This document shows positions 24,481-33,257 of a stretch of DNA of 33,390 nt, piece after piece (within the stretch, counting starts at the first letter, position 1; each line of letters starts with the position of its first letter). The position numbers and the translations under genes were made by a program. The stretch is taken from contig CAJTFX010000043.1 in the NCBI GenBank assembly GCA_910575555.1, positions 1-33,390 of the forward strand. Direction: 5' to 3'. The stretch comes from Lachnospiraceae bacterium (GTDB lineage Bacteria; Bacillota; Clostridia; Lachnospirales; Lachnospiraceae). Under the pieces are notes generated by a model. The model was not told where the DNA came from, searched no databases, and saw only the letters and a list, made by a program, of their open reading frames with translations.

Positions 24481-26085
24481 TTAATCAATTTTTCCTACAA
24501 AACGATAGTAAATCTCAATGTCCCTCACTGTCCTACCGTTCCCGTCTTTCCATGACTGGTGGACTACGATTTTCTCAATCAGTTCATTCAAGAGCGGGGC
24601 GGTAAGCTCGTCAATGGCACTGTATTTCTGGATTAAGTCAATCCAGCGTTTTGCATCGTCCGTTTCCTCTTTCGTTTCTTCAAGCCTTGCAGAGATGGTC
24701 TTGACCGTTTCATCAAGCTGTTGCTGCTCCGTGCGGTATTTGACGGAGAGCATGGAATAATTTTCTTCGTCAAGAAGCCCTTTTACCCTGTCCTCGTACA
24801 TCTTCGCAAAAAGGCTGTTCAGCTCCTGCCTGCGTTTCTGTGCCTTTTTCAGCTCTTTTTCGGCACGGGCATTCTCGGACTGCCGCTGTTTCTCGCTGCC
24901 TTGCAGCAGCCGTTCCAGAATGGCGTCCTCATTCTCTTTTACCGCCATCAGCCAGTATTGTAACCTTCCGAGAACAAACGCATACAAAATCTTGTAAGGC
25001 GTGTAATGGAGCGTGCAGAAGTTCCTGCCATACGCCGCATACTGGGTACAGCGGTAAAAACGCCCCTTGTCCTTTGTGTTTGCCGAGCCGAGCGTCCATC
25101 CGCATTCCCCGCACCTTATAAGCCCTGCGAATATCTGCGGCTCATCGTCTTTACGGCTCCGTCGCCTTGAATTTACATGCGTCTGCACCAAATCCCACAA
25201 ATCCTGCGTGACAATCGGCTCATGCGTATTTTCCACCACGAACCACTCATCCTCGCTATGCTTGATATTCTTTTTGGATTTATAGGACATCTTTGTCAGC
25301 TTGTAATGGACGGTATGCCCAAGGTATATCTGGTTGGCGAGGATATTGCTGACGGTCTGTATGCACCAGCGGTATTTTACTTCTTCAGGCTTCCCCTCAA
25401 ACATGGACGCCTTATACCCGTTCCGTTTATAAAGCCACCATGTTGGGACTGGCACTTTATCTTTGGCGAGGGCGTGGCAGATTTTCTTTGCCCCATACCC
25501 ATGTGCCGCAAGCTCAAAAATACGCTCCACAATCCACTTCGTTTCCTCATCAATAATGAGCCTGTTCTTTTCCGTCGGATGCAGCTTATACCCTAAAGGC
25601 GTGACTGGGGCGATGTATTCCCCATTTTTAAACTTGGCTTTCATCGCATTTTTTACCTTGCGGCTCGTTTCCTTTGCCTGCCATTCGTTGACGATATTCT
25701 TGAATGGGGCGATGTCGTTGTCCTCCCTTATCGTGTCAACGCCGTCATGGATTGCGATGTACCTTACGCCCTTGCTCGGAAAATAAAGCTCCGTGTACTG
25801 CCCCGTGAGGATATAGTTCCTGCCAAGCCTTGACAAATCCTTTGTGACAACGCAGTTGATTTTCCCGTCCTCTATGTCCTCAATCATGCGTTTGAAGCTT
25901 GGTCTTTCAAAATTTGTACCCGAAAATCCATCGTCCACATACTCGTTAACGACTAAAAATCCCTGTTCATTTGCGTAATCCCTGAGTATTTGTTTCTGCG
26001 TGGAAATGCTTGCGCTTTCCCCTTCCAGCTCGTCATCACGGCTTAAACGCATATATAACGCTGTATTGTATTGCTGCTGTTTCAC
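24481..26085 (-). CDS. Large serine recombinase of element D (534 aa)
   Basis: GTG start at 26085 with GGAGG nine bases upstream; the ATG at 26124 lies before the ribosome site. Ser15 in YMRLSRDDE is catalytic. The protein continues VDDGFSGTNFERPSF, VVTKDLSRLGRNYI, TPLGYKLHPTEKNRL, a zinc ribbon (IRCGECGW) and a long coiled coil (about 385-470). It is intact and lies beside the end of element D, so it is the likely enzyme for D. It could also act on other elements here with a GA core. Confidence 0.92.
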   Translation of the reverse strand: MKQQQYNTALYMRLSRDDELEGESASISTQKQILRDYANEQGFLVVNEYVDDGFSGTNFERPSFKRMIEDIEDGKINCVVTKDLSRLGRNYILTGQYTELYFPSKGVRYIAIHDGVDTIREDNDIAPFKNIVNEWQAKETSRKVKNAMKAKFKNGEYIAPVTPLGYKLHPTEKNRLIIDEETKWIVERIFELAAHGYGAKKICHALAKDKVPVPTWWLYKRNGYKASMFEGKPEEVKYRWCIQTVSNILANQIYLGHTVHYKLTKMSYKSKKNIKHSEDEWFVVENTHEPIVTQDLWDLVQTHVNSRRRSRKDDEPQIFAGLIRCGECGWTLGSANTKDKGRFYRCTQYAAYGRNFCTLHYTPYKILYAFVLGRLQYWLMAVKENEDAILERLLQGSEKQRQSENARAEKELKKAQKRRQELNSLFAKMYEDRVKGLLDEENYSMLSVKYRTEQQQLDETVKTISARLEETKEETDDAKRWIDLIQKYSAIDELTAPLLNELIEKIVVHQSWKDGNGRTVRDIEIYYRFVGKID

Positions 26086-26193
26086 TTGTTTTAACCTCCT
26101 GTCTTTGGAAACAGCCCGCCACAATACACTGCTTGCATGAATCTATTATAGCATGGGGCAGGCCGTTTTTCCATCATTGCAACAATATTCTTC

Positions 26194-26409
26194 TTATGGT
26201 TTTTTCATCTCGTACCGCATGACATTCTCCGCAAGCGTTTCCACGGTCTGTTTTTTCCCGCTGAAATGCTCTGTAAGATGGACAATGTTTTTGCCGCAGA
26301 CAAAAGAAGTCTGCCCATCCTTTTCTATGAAATACCCTGTTGGGATTCCTTTCTCTTTTGGCTGGATTCCTGACTTAATTATTCTGTCAAATAGCTGTTT
26401 TACCGTAAT
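26194..26409 (-). CDS. Small protein with probable ATT start (71 aa)
   Basis: The frame TVKQLFDRIIKSGIQPKEKG ... EMKKP has no ATG, GTG or TTG near its beginning. The only codons next to the strong site AGGAGGGAGG are ATC (26412) and ATT (26409), so a rare start codon is likely. It overlaps the relaxase stop. Good coding character and operon position support it. Function unknown. Confidence 0.55.
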   Translation of the reverse strand: MTVKQLFDRIIKSGIQPKEKGIPTGYFIEKDGQTSFVCGKNIVHLTEHFSGKKQTVETLAENVMRYEMKKP

Positions 26410-27764
26410 GATTCCTCCCTCCTGCGGTCTGTTTTAACTGGCTGTTTCTGTTGGTTTAACCGCTGGTTTTCAATCGTATCGTGGATTTGGTCTAAGCAGT
26501 TGTCGATATGGGCAGAGCGTTTTTCAATCCCGTCTGCATATTTCAGCCGTTTCCTAAGCTCTGTTATCTGCTCCGTCACGCCCTGCTTTTCGGCTCGGAG
26601 TGTTTCTTTTTCGGCTGGTGTGGCACGGCGTACCTTGTTCCGCAAGTGCTGGCGGTAGTCAATCAGTTTATTCATTTCGGTCTGGTTTTTCTCCCTGTCG
26701 GCGTGTAAGTCGGAAAGGGTAGAGATGTTATGCTTTGACATATACCTTACCTGTGCGGTAATCTCGTCCAGTTTCCGAAGCTCCTCTTTCATCAGCGGGC
26801 TTGCCGGCTTGTAGTCTGTGCCTTTGGGGAATATCCCCAGCTGATAGCACCAGTGGTAATACAACGCTAAAATCCCTGTGGTTTTCTGATGCGGTTTCCA
26901 TGCGTTTTTATACTGCTCTGGCATATGCGGGGAGTAGGAAATCCTTGCTTTGTAGTTTCCATATCGGGAAGCCCCGCCTAAACATGACCGTATGAAATCG
27001 GGAGTCAGCCGTTCGTCAAGCGTGTCTAACCTTGTGAAATGCCTGTACTGCGGCAGCTTCATTTTCCAATGGCTGCCCGAAAAATCAATCTCATATCCTT
27101 TATCGGTAAGGTATTTCATCATGTGCTGTAAATCCCTGCTCCCGTTGATTGCTTCCCTTAAATCCTCCCGATAGACGTTGTACCGTGTCGGCTTTCCGCT
27201 TTTTTCGTCCAGATACAGCGGTCTTGCAGGGGCTTTCTTGGGGTTTTCAATCACCGATAAACTGTACTCTCGGCATAAGCGGTCGGACACCTCCCTTAGC
27301 CGTTTCTGTTCGGATTTTGAGTAATTATATTTGCTCCCATCCAGATAAGAAACGGAGTTAAAACAGAAATGATTATGGAGATGTCCTTTGTCAAGGTGGG
27401 TGGCAACGATTATCTGGTATTTATCGCCCCACATTTCCCTTGCCAGTTTTAATCCGATTTCGTGGCACTGTTCGGGCGTTACCTCGTCTGGCTTGAAGCT
27501 CTGGTAGCCGTGCCATGCGATATATCCGCCTGTCTTTTGGTACTGCTTCTTTGTCAAAATCATCTGCTGTAATGCGGTTTCTTTCAAACAGTTGATAGCG
27601 GAAACATACTCGCCCTCATTTGTTTTTGACGGATTTTTCACATAGGAGAACACGTCAAAGAAGTCCTGCATATCTTCATTCGGCACGGTCTTTTCTGGAT
27701 TTTCTATATAGTCAATCACGTCTTTTATGCTCCCTTTGACATGCCATAGGCTCGTTACCGCCAT
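26400..27764 (-). CDS. mobA: MobP-type relaxase (MobA/VirD2 family, 454 aa)
   Basis: Start MAVTSLWHVKG, with the N-terminal nicking domain. HGYQSFKPDEVTPEQCHEIG is followed by the histidine motif ATHLDKGHLHNHFCFNSV (motif III, HxDxxHxHNH). Long helical and charged C-terminal half. It directly follows mobC (1 bp gap). It would nick an oriT in D, probably in 28123-28560, and rely on the transfer machinery of another element. It is unrelated to the MobV of element A. Confidence 0.92.
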   Translation of the reverse strand: MAVTSLWHVKGSIKDVIDYIENPEKTVPNEDMQDFFDVFSYVKNPSKTNEGEYVSAINCLKETALQQMILTKKQYQKTGGYIAWHGYQSFKPDEVTPEQCHEIGLKLAREMWGDKYQIIVATHLDKGHLHNHFCFNSVSYLDGSKYNYSKSEQKRLREVSDRLCREYSLSVIENPKKAPARPLYLDEKSGKPTRYNVYREDLREAINGSRDLQHMMKYLTDKGYEIDFSGSHWKMKLPQYRHFTRLDTLDERLTPDFIRSCLGGASRYGNYKARISYSPHMPEQYKNAWKPHQKTTGILALYYHWCYQLGIFPKGTDYKPASPLMKEELRKLDEITAQVRYMSKHNISTLSDLHADREKNQTEMNKLIDYRQHLRNKVRRATPAEKETLRAEKQGVTEQITELRKRLKYADGIEKRSAHIDNCLDQIHDTIENQRLNQQKQPVKTDRRREESLR

Positions 27765-27765
27765 A

Positions 27766-28122
27766 TCAGACCGCCCCCTGTTCTGTCAATTCTTCTATGC
27801 TGAACCGTTGTGGGAGAGTTGTTTTCTGTTGCAGTTCTAAGATAAAATCCTCAATCTCCTTACAGATTTCAGTGGCGGTTGGATAGTATGGGACACACTT
27901 TTTGAAAGCGTCATGCACTTCATAGAGCTTGTTTAACAGTTCCCAAAACTCGGTTTTTGGCTTCGGCTGCGGGGCGTTTCCCTTGCATAACTGGCGCATA
28001 AATTCGGCAGCGGACAGACCGCAAGCGGCGGCGCACTGCTTTAATTTTTCATGTTCTCCCTCGTTCAATCGGACGGTAATCGGGACATTCCGCACGCCCT
28101 TTTCTGATTTTTCTTTGCTCAT
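27766..28122 (-). CDS. mobC: MobC-type accessory mobilization protein (118 aa)
   Basis: The N-terminus NVPITVRLNEGEHEKLKQCA is a ribbon-helix-helix, followed by CGLSAAEFMRQLCKG, the MobC/NikA-like signature. It binds oriT and recruits the relaxase in this class. It is the first gene of the mobC-relaxase operon. Confidence 0.88.
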   Translation of the reverse strand: MSKEKSEKGVRNVPITVRLNEGEHEKLKQCAAACGLSAAEFMRQLCKGNAPQPKPKTEFWELLNKLYEVHDAFKKCVPYYPTATEICKEIEDFILELQQKTTLPQRFSIEELTEQGAV

Positions 28123-28560
28123 TTTCCTTAATCCTCCAGTCTTAAATTCCTTTCTTCGGGGTATTCAGGGGCTGTCCCCTGAGTTAGTCCATGCCTGCAA
28201 GCGGCATGGATTGGGATTGTGGCTGACACAATCCGATGCTCGCTATCTCTGTGGACAATGCCACAGAGCATTTTTCCTGTGCAGCGGTATTCTTAACGCC
28301 TGTCTTACCCTCCGAAAAGAAAATCCTATGTCCCTGCACCTCCGTTCTGGATTTGATTTCTCTTGACTTTTGGATAAATGAAAAAGCCGCCACACCGCAC
28401 CACGAATGACAGGAGTGTTTTCTCCTGCTCGGATTCGCAATGCTATGTAACGGCTTTGAAATTCAAAACCATGCTGCCATACACCAGCCGAAAAGGGCAG
28501 CATAAATTCGGCAGCGGTCAGCCTTGTCCATTGGCTGACATTCCGTTCTTCCATCTATGT
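28123..28560. other. oriT: Hairpin-rich region, probable oriT of element D
   Basis: Four tight hairpins in about 100 bp: CAGGGG/CCCCTG (28166-28181), CCATGCC/GGCATGG (28189-28209), GGATTGTG/CACAATCC (28214-28234) and CTCTGTGG/CCACAGAG (28247-28268). Further right, AAAGCCG/CGGCTTT (28383-28457) encloses AGGAG/CTCCT and CGAAT/ATTCG. TGCTGCC/GGCAGCA (28472-28502) and GTCAGCC/GGCTGAC (28517-28539) follow. It lies immediately upstream of mobC, the usual place of a MobP oriT. The nick site was not recognised. Confidence 0.55.
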
Positions 28561-28696
28561 GCTATTTCATTTTCAACCTTCCAATTCCCTCACGGGTATT
28601 TCAGAATATCATAGCGGCTGTACCCATGTCAAGATTTTGGGCAAACTTTTTAGTATTCCCTGTGGACAGGAATTTTATACATCAATTTTATAATTT

Positions 28697-28719
28697 GGCG
28701 GGGGAATTTTATCCCCCAC
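28697..28719 (-). terminator. Terminator after the sigma-like gene of element D
   Basis: A GGGGGA/TCCCCC stem with an AT-rich loop lies about 37 bp after the stop codon, in the same place and with the same CACCCAATAGCCCG flank as the terminator at 20249-20269. 28561-28696 holds nothing else that I recognise. Confidence 0.6.
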
Positions 28720-28755
28720 CCAATAGCCCGTCAAAAAGCTGTCTTTATTAGTTGG

Positions 28756-29181
28756 TTATAAAATCTTCCGCAACTTTTTCCGCAGATGGTCTAATCGTGC
28801 ATAAATAGCCCCTGTTGTCAATCCAACAAGCGGTGCAATTTCCTTTGTGGAATAGCCCTGCATTTTCAGCAGGATGATTTGCAGGGTACGCCTGTCCACC
28901 GTAAGCAATGCCCGATACAGAGTTTCGTCCTCAATCTCATCCAGTAAATCAGCAACGGTCTTTACCTCGGCATTCCGCTCCCTGTCTGCCATTCCCTCAA
29001 GGTATTCGCCAAAGTCGCTTGTCCAATGGTAAAACCGCCTGTTGGAATTGAAGTCTGCCCTGTCGTCTGTGCGGATTTGTTCAATGGTGGTTTCATCAAC
29101 TCCATGCTCCCGTAATATTTTTTCCTCGGCTTCTTTCCAGATAAGCCGTTTCCTGTTCTCCCGTCCGTTGTTGTATGCCAT
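28756..29181 (-). CDS. Sigma-like helix-turn-helix protein of element D (141 aa)
   Basis: Start MAYNNGRENRKRLIWKEAEE at 29181 with GGAGGAAAA; the much longer open frame upstream is the leader. The same length and design as 1825-2250, with C-terminal HTH GYSTKEIAPLVGLTTGAIYA. It is the third copy of the leader-sigma module, one per element. It may control the mob operon of D (inferred). Confidence 0.8.
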   Translation of the reverse strand: MAYNNGRENRKRLIWKEAEEKILREHGVDETTIEQIRTDDRADFNSNRRFYHWTSDFGEYLEGMADRERNAEVKTVADLLDEIEDETLYRALLTVDRRTLQIILLKMQGYSTKEIAPLVGLTTGAIYARLDHLRKKLRKIL

Positions 29182-29600
29182 TCTTTTTTCCTCCAATCTG
29201 AAATTTTTGAAAATGCTAAAAACCAGATTGGATAGGAGGCGAACGGCAGCCAACAGCAGAAACAGCCCTGCGGCACATTCCGATAAAAAACGACAAAAGA
29301 AAAACCGCAAAGGCTCGGTGACCTCTACGGTTATAGGAGATACATATTCTGTTAAGTGGAGATTATACTTCTGGTTGCATGGCAAGAAGTAGCGTTGCAT
29401 GGGCAGGGATTTTTTTAACTGGCTTCCTGCTATTCCCCGATATGCTATGTACGGATAAATTCTGTGTTGCATGAGCAGATAGATTACCGCCCGAAAAAAG
29501 AACATAAAAAACCCTCCAAACTTCAAAAACAGGTCTGGAGAGTGTCTGTTAAGTTTTTTAGGGCATAGCAATACCGCCCACCACACGCCTTTTTTTTATA
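29182..29600 (-). promoter_or_regulatory. Conserved leader, copy 3 (partly degraded)
   Basis: Same sequence family as 2854-3250 and 20734-21150. The terminator stem has one mismatch (CTCCAAAC/GTCTGGAG, 29514-29540) and the outer GCCCGAAAA pair is weakened. The ATGA overlap of the peptide frames is lost (TGCAACC in place of TGAAACC), leaving a longer MQRYFLPCNQKYN frame. No gene is seen in 29601-29767. Confidence 0.55.
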
Positions 29601-29767
29601 TGGTGAACATCCATGCTATGAATGAAATGCAGGCAATAAGCAATAGCTATCCATCTTCTTTTTATCCTCAACACAAATTTGTTTTTTTGCAGATAGCTGT
29701 TGCTTAAATTGCCACATTAATTTTTTATCCATTGATTCAAGTTTGGTAAAATTCTTTATGTATATTT

Positions 29768-31093
29768 TTATTGTTTTTCTTTTTTGCTGACATGATAAAA
29801 ATAAATTGCGCGGATTAATAGCCCTCCAAACCAGCCGATTGGAGCGGCTATCCAAATTCCATTATAACCAAGCTTTGTGCCAGACAAAATAATAGCGACA
29901 GGCACTTGAAGACAGCACAGGGAACATATGGAAGCAATCATCGGCACAAATGATTTTCCATACCCCAAAAGCAATCCGTTTAATACCTGCATGGCTGCAA
30001 AGATAATATAAAAAGCAGGCACAATCTTCAGATAGCTGTTGCCAATATCTAAAACAGACGTATCCCTATTGAATATTGATATAAATACAGACGGAAACAA
30101 TACAATGACAACAGAAATACACGCTGATACTGCAATCCCCATAACCAATGCGTATTTCCCGCCTTTCAATACCCTGTCTTTCCTTTTTGCCCCTAAATTC
30201 TGGGCAGTAAAATTAGTCATAGCCTGCCCTAAGTTCAAGGCGGGCATTTCTGCAAAAGCATCTACCTTAGATGCGGCAGTATATGCCGCCATGCAATCCG
30301 TGCCAAACCCATTAATCAGAAACTGCAATGACATAAATCCCACACTCACAAATACTTGCTGTATCATGGCGGGCGTACCTATCTTCAAGCTCTTTTTTAA
30401 TTCTGCCTTGTCAAACTGTAAATGCAATACATTAATAAACAAGCTGCGATAATGTATTTTCATATATACCATACAAACGATAAATGACAAAAGCTGCGAT
30501 AACACAGTCGCAAATGCCGCCCCTGCCACACCCATTCCGAATGCCTTAATGAACAATATATCAAGCACAATATTCAGAAGTGCTGCCACTATCAGAATAT
30601 ATGTAGGTGTTTTTGAATCCCCCATCCCGCGAAGAATATTTGTAAGCGCGTTATATGCAAACGTGGGGATAACGCCGATAAACATAATTTTAAGATATAT
30701 GTCAGCCGCTTCAAGCAAAGCGGACGGCACTCGGAAGACAAGCAGAATCTGATAGGAAAAACATATGCCCAAAGCAGCAATTATCAAACTGAGGCAAAAG
30801 CAGAAAGCAAATCCCGTATCCATAACTTTTTTCGCAGATTCCATGTCCTTACTGCCAAAATAACGTGAAACCAATATGCTTGCCCCCATTGAAATGCCCA
30901 TAGAAAGGGCAATCAGCAGATAGTGTATCTGAAAACTGAACCCTACCGCCGCCAGACATTCTTTCCCCAAAAAATTACCTACAATAACCGTATCCGCAAG
31001 ATTATATAGTTGCTGGAATAGATTGCCGACCAAAATTGGCAGTGAAAATAAAAATATTGTCTTTAACTCATGTTCTCTCGTTAAATCCTTCAT
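29768..31093 (-). CDS. MATE-family multidrug efflux transporter (441 aa)
   Basis: About twelve hydrophobic helices. The N-terminus FSLPILVGNLFQQLYNLADT with VIVGNFLGKECLAAVG is the MATE signature (NorM/DinF class). TNILRGMGDSKTP opens the second conserved loop. It exports cationic compounds by Na+ or H+ antiport in this family. A ribosome site AGAGG precedes the ATG. It is transcribed divergently from the MocR gene 156 bp away and is probably its target. Confidence 0.92.
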   Translation of the reverse strand: MKDLTREHELKTIFLFSLPILVGNLFQQLYNLADTVIVGNFLGKECLAAVGFSFQIHYLLIALSMGISMGASILVSRYFGSKDMESAKKVMDTGFAFCFCLSLIIAALGICFSYQILLVFRVPSALLEAADIYLKIMFIGVIPTFAYNALTNILRGMGDSKTPTYILIVAALLNIVLDILFIKAFGMGVAGAAFATVLSQLLSFIVCMVYMKIHYRSLFINVLHLQFDKAELKKSLKIGTPAMIQQVFVSVGFMSLQFLINGFGTDCMAAYTAASKVDAFAEMPALNLGQAMTNFTAQNLGAKRKDRVLKGGKYALVMGIAVSACISVVIVLFPSVFISIFNRDTSVLDIGNSYLKIVPAFYIIFAAMQVLNGLLLGYGKSFVPMIASICSLCCLQVPVAIILSGTKLGYNGIWIAAPIGWFGGLLIRAIYFYHVSKKEKQ

Positions 31094-31249
31094 TTCGTAA
31101 CCTCTTTCCTACTAAAATAAAATTTATTCCTTTTTGTTGCATGGTATTGTTTGCACACAATACATACAATATAGATTATATTCTTGACTTTGTATGTTTT
31201 CAATGCTAATATTGTATGTAAGACAATTTTGAGCAGGGAGGGAAAAAGC
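31094..31249. promoter_or_regulatory. Divergent promoter region between MATE and MocR genes
   Basis: The MocR promoter on the plus strand is textbook: TTGACT (31184-31189), 17-bp spacer, TAATAT (31207-31212). The motif TTGTATG occurs at 31190 and 31213 and inverted (CATACAA) near 31163, a likely set of MocR binding sites shared by both genes. No strong promoter for the MATE side was found. Confidence 0.65.
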
Positions 31250-32653
31250 TTGCCAGTTAATTCTTTTGAAAATTACCCAATGCCATGGATACCCGATAAA
31301 GAAAAATTAAAATCACCAATTTATATATCTATTGCGGAACTTTTGGAACAGGATATCCAAAGCGGCAAACTGGCTGGAAATACAAAACTGCCGCCCCAAA
31401 GGGAATTAGCAGACTTTCTTGATTTGAACCTAAGCACAATAACCCGTGCATTCAAGATTTGTGAAAATAAGGGGCTAATCTATGCCAATATAGGGCAAGG
31501 CACATTTGTATCCCCAAATGCCGCCATCCCTTTTTTACATAAGGCAAATAACGGGTGCGTAGAACTGGGCATAATCAGACCTTTTTACCAGTATAATAAG
31601 ATTGTCGCTGATATTGCGCAAAAAACCATACAACGCAATACTTCCCAGTATCTTTTTGAATTTGACAGCATATCGGAATCTTACAAGCACAAACAGACCG
31701 CCATAAAATGGCTGAAATCTTTCCATATAGAAACAGAGCCTGAAAACATCATGCTGACGGCAGGAACTCAAAATGCCCTGACGATTGTATTTTTGGCTCT
31801 TTTCCACTCTGGAGATAAAATCCTAACTGATTCTTACACTTATTCCAATTTTATCGGCTTAGCCAGACAGTTAAATGTCCAGTTGATATCAGTAGCCGCA
31901 GATGAGGATGGAATGATACCCGACCTAGTGGAAAAGCAGTGCAGGATAATGGATATAAAAGGAATCTTCCTAATGCCGTCCTGCAATAATCCGACAGGAA
32001 CTGTCATGTCAATGGAACGAAAAAGGAAAATTGCCAGCCTCATACAGCAATACCATCTGATTTTAATGGAAGATGACGCTTATGGATTTATTGCAAATGA
32101 TACAGGAGAACCGATTCAGACATTGATACCAGATAATACCATTTACCTGCACAGCCTGTCAAAATCACTTTCAGCAGGCTTAAGATGCGCATATATGGTT
32201 ATCCCTGATTGCTTAAGACAAACCTTTCTTGAAACGGCTAATAATGTAAATTTGAAAATACCGCTGCTTAACGCAGAAATTATAAGCGAATTAATTGCAA
32301 GCGGCAATGCAGGCAGAATCATAGGGCAGAAAAAAAGACAGGCAAAAGAACGGAACAGGATATATAAAAAATACTTTCCAGACAGCATCTGCCCGAATGA
32401 ATACAGCTTCTTCCAATGGCTGCCCCTGCCTGCCCATTATAACGGTTATCAGTTGGAAATGCAGGCAACAGACAATGGCATTCATATCTTCTGTTCTGAC
32501 CGTTTTACCGTTGGCAAAGCTGAATCCACAGCTATAAGAATTGCAACCTGTTCCCCTGATTCCTTACAACAATTGGAAACAGGACTGAAAACCCTAAAAC
32601 ATTTGCTGGATAAGAATCAGCAATATATTTCACAAGCTAATTTCATAATATAG
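31250..32653 (+). CDS. MocR-type regulator: GntR DNA-binding domain fused to aminotransferase domain (467 aa)
   Basis: TTG start at 31250 after GGGAGGG; earlier in-frame starts lie within the promoter. The N-terminal winged HTH of the GntR family reads LPPQRELADFLDLNLSTITR. Then comes a class I aminotransferase fold with the PLP-binding lysine in LHSLSKSLSAGLRC and the substrate loop MPSCNNPTGTVM. MocR proteins are transcription factors that sense ligands through PLP. It is the only plus-strand gene in element D and probably controls the MATE pump. Confidence 0.92.
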   Translation: MPVNSFENYPMPWIPDKEKLKSPIYISIAELLEQDIQSGKLAGNTKLPPQRELADFLDLNLSTITRAFKICENKGLIYANIGQGTFVSPNAAIPFLHKANNGCVELGIIRPFYQYNKIVADIAQKTIQRNTSQYLFEFDSISESYKHKQTAIKWLKSFHIETEPENIMLTAGTQNALTIVFLALFHSGDKILTDSYTYSNFIGLARQLNVQLISVAADEDGMIPDLVEKQCRIMDIKGIFLMPSCNNPTGTVMSMERKRKIASLIQQYHLILMEDDAYGFIANDTGEPIQTLIPDNTIYLHSLSKSLSAGLRCAYMVIPDCLRQTFLETANNVNLKIPLLNAEIISELIASGNAGRIIGQKKRQAKERNRIYKKYFPDSICPNEYSFFQWLPLPAHYNGYQLEMQATDNGIHIFCSDRFTVGKAESTAIRIATCSPDSLQQLETGLKTLKHLLDKNQQYISQANFII

Positions 32654-32705
32654 TTACTCCATTTGAAAGGCGGCAAAGAATTATATTCCCTGCCGCCAAT
32701 TCTGA

Positions 32706-33077
32706 TTATATAAAAATAATTTCTCCGTTCACAATTTCCCTCGCACAAGCCCTTATATTATTTATTTTGCCTGTCCACTCTATGGCATTTTCTTCCTTTA
32801 GCCGTTCCGTTATGTCCTGTGCCTGTTTCATGCTCTCTATAAGCCTTTCAAAGCGTTCCTGCGCCTGCCTGTCAATGACGGCTAGATAGGAGTTCAGTCT
32901 GCCACTTGTGAGAAGATTGGTGTATGTAACCTTGTGGTACTGTTTCAGATAATCCTGATGCCGCTGTCCCCATGTGCCTATCGGCTGTTCTTCTTCGTTG
33001 GGTAATATTAAATCTGGAATAAGATACCCATTTTCTTCGTGATATGTGCCGCCTAACTGTTCAAATATTGACTTCAT
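32706..33077 (-). CDS. tnpV: TnpV-family protein of element D (123 aa)
   Basis: MKSIFEQLGGTYHEENGYLI at 33077 after AAAGGAG; an in-frame upstream ATG has no such site. The core GTWGQRHQDYLKQYHKVTYT and DRQAQERFERLIESM match the other TnpV copies. It lies at the right end of D, away from the recombinase, whereas in element B the two are adjacent. Confidence 0.87.
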   Translation of the reverse strand: MKSIFEQLGGTYHEENGYLIPDLILPNEEEQPIGTWGQRHQDYLKQYHKVTYTNLLTSGRLNSYLAVIDRQAQERFERLIESMKQAQDITERLKEENAIEWTGKINNIRACAREIVNGEIIFI

Positions 33078-33167
33078 ATGCAAAAACTCCTTTTCTGTAT
33101 GGTTTGGTTTCTGCGGGGCATCTGCAAGCAATGTGTCAGCAGGCTGTATGTATATACTATCTTTAAG

Positions 33168-33228
33168 TTAAGTAATCCCCTTGCCGCTTGTATTTGCCGC
33201 CCAGTTCCTCAAAAATCGTCTTTGCCAT
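33168..33228 (-). pseudogene. tnpV: tnpV of element A, N-terminal part
   Basis: MAKTIFEELGGKYKRQGDYL, start at 33228 with GGAGGT upstream, then interrupted by the end of element D (next codons are Thr, stop). The partner is 24089-24412. Confidence 0.9.
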
Positions 33229-33257
33229 TGTCTGTTACCTCCACATTCTTTTTTATT

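Larger units (their letters stand above)
24403..33177. mobile_element. Element D: serine-recombinase mobilizable element in the tnpV gene of A
   Basis: The direct repeat TTAAGTAATC (24403-24412 and 33168-33177) flanks the element, and its removal restores tnpV. Imperfect terminal inverted motifs TACATGAGTTAAAGACAG and TACTTAACTTAAAGATAG (14 of 18) lie at the ends. Length is 8.8 kb. Contents: recombinase, small protein, MobP relaxase, MobC, hairpin-rich region, sigma-like gene, MATE pump, MocR regulator, its own tnpV. The recombinase ends 69 bp from the left end. The crossover point within the 10-bp repeat is not fixed; the repeat contains GA on the minus strand. Confidence 0.87.

Noticed and set aside
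28756-29586. 276-aa extended form of the sigma-like protein of element D
   Set aside because: The extra N-terminal part is the conserved leader; the GGAGG-preceded MAYN start at 29181 matches the two paralogues in length.
29616-29855. 79-aa minus-strand frame after the MATE gene
   Set aside because: Half of it overlaps the MATE 3' end in another frame and the rest has no recognisable feature or ribosome site.
31184-31249. Upstream start for the MocR protein
   Set aside because: That codon is the -35 box itself; the TTG at 31250 has the ribosome site.
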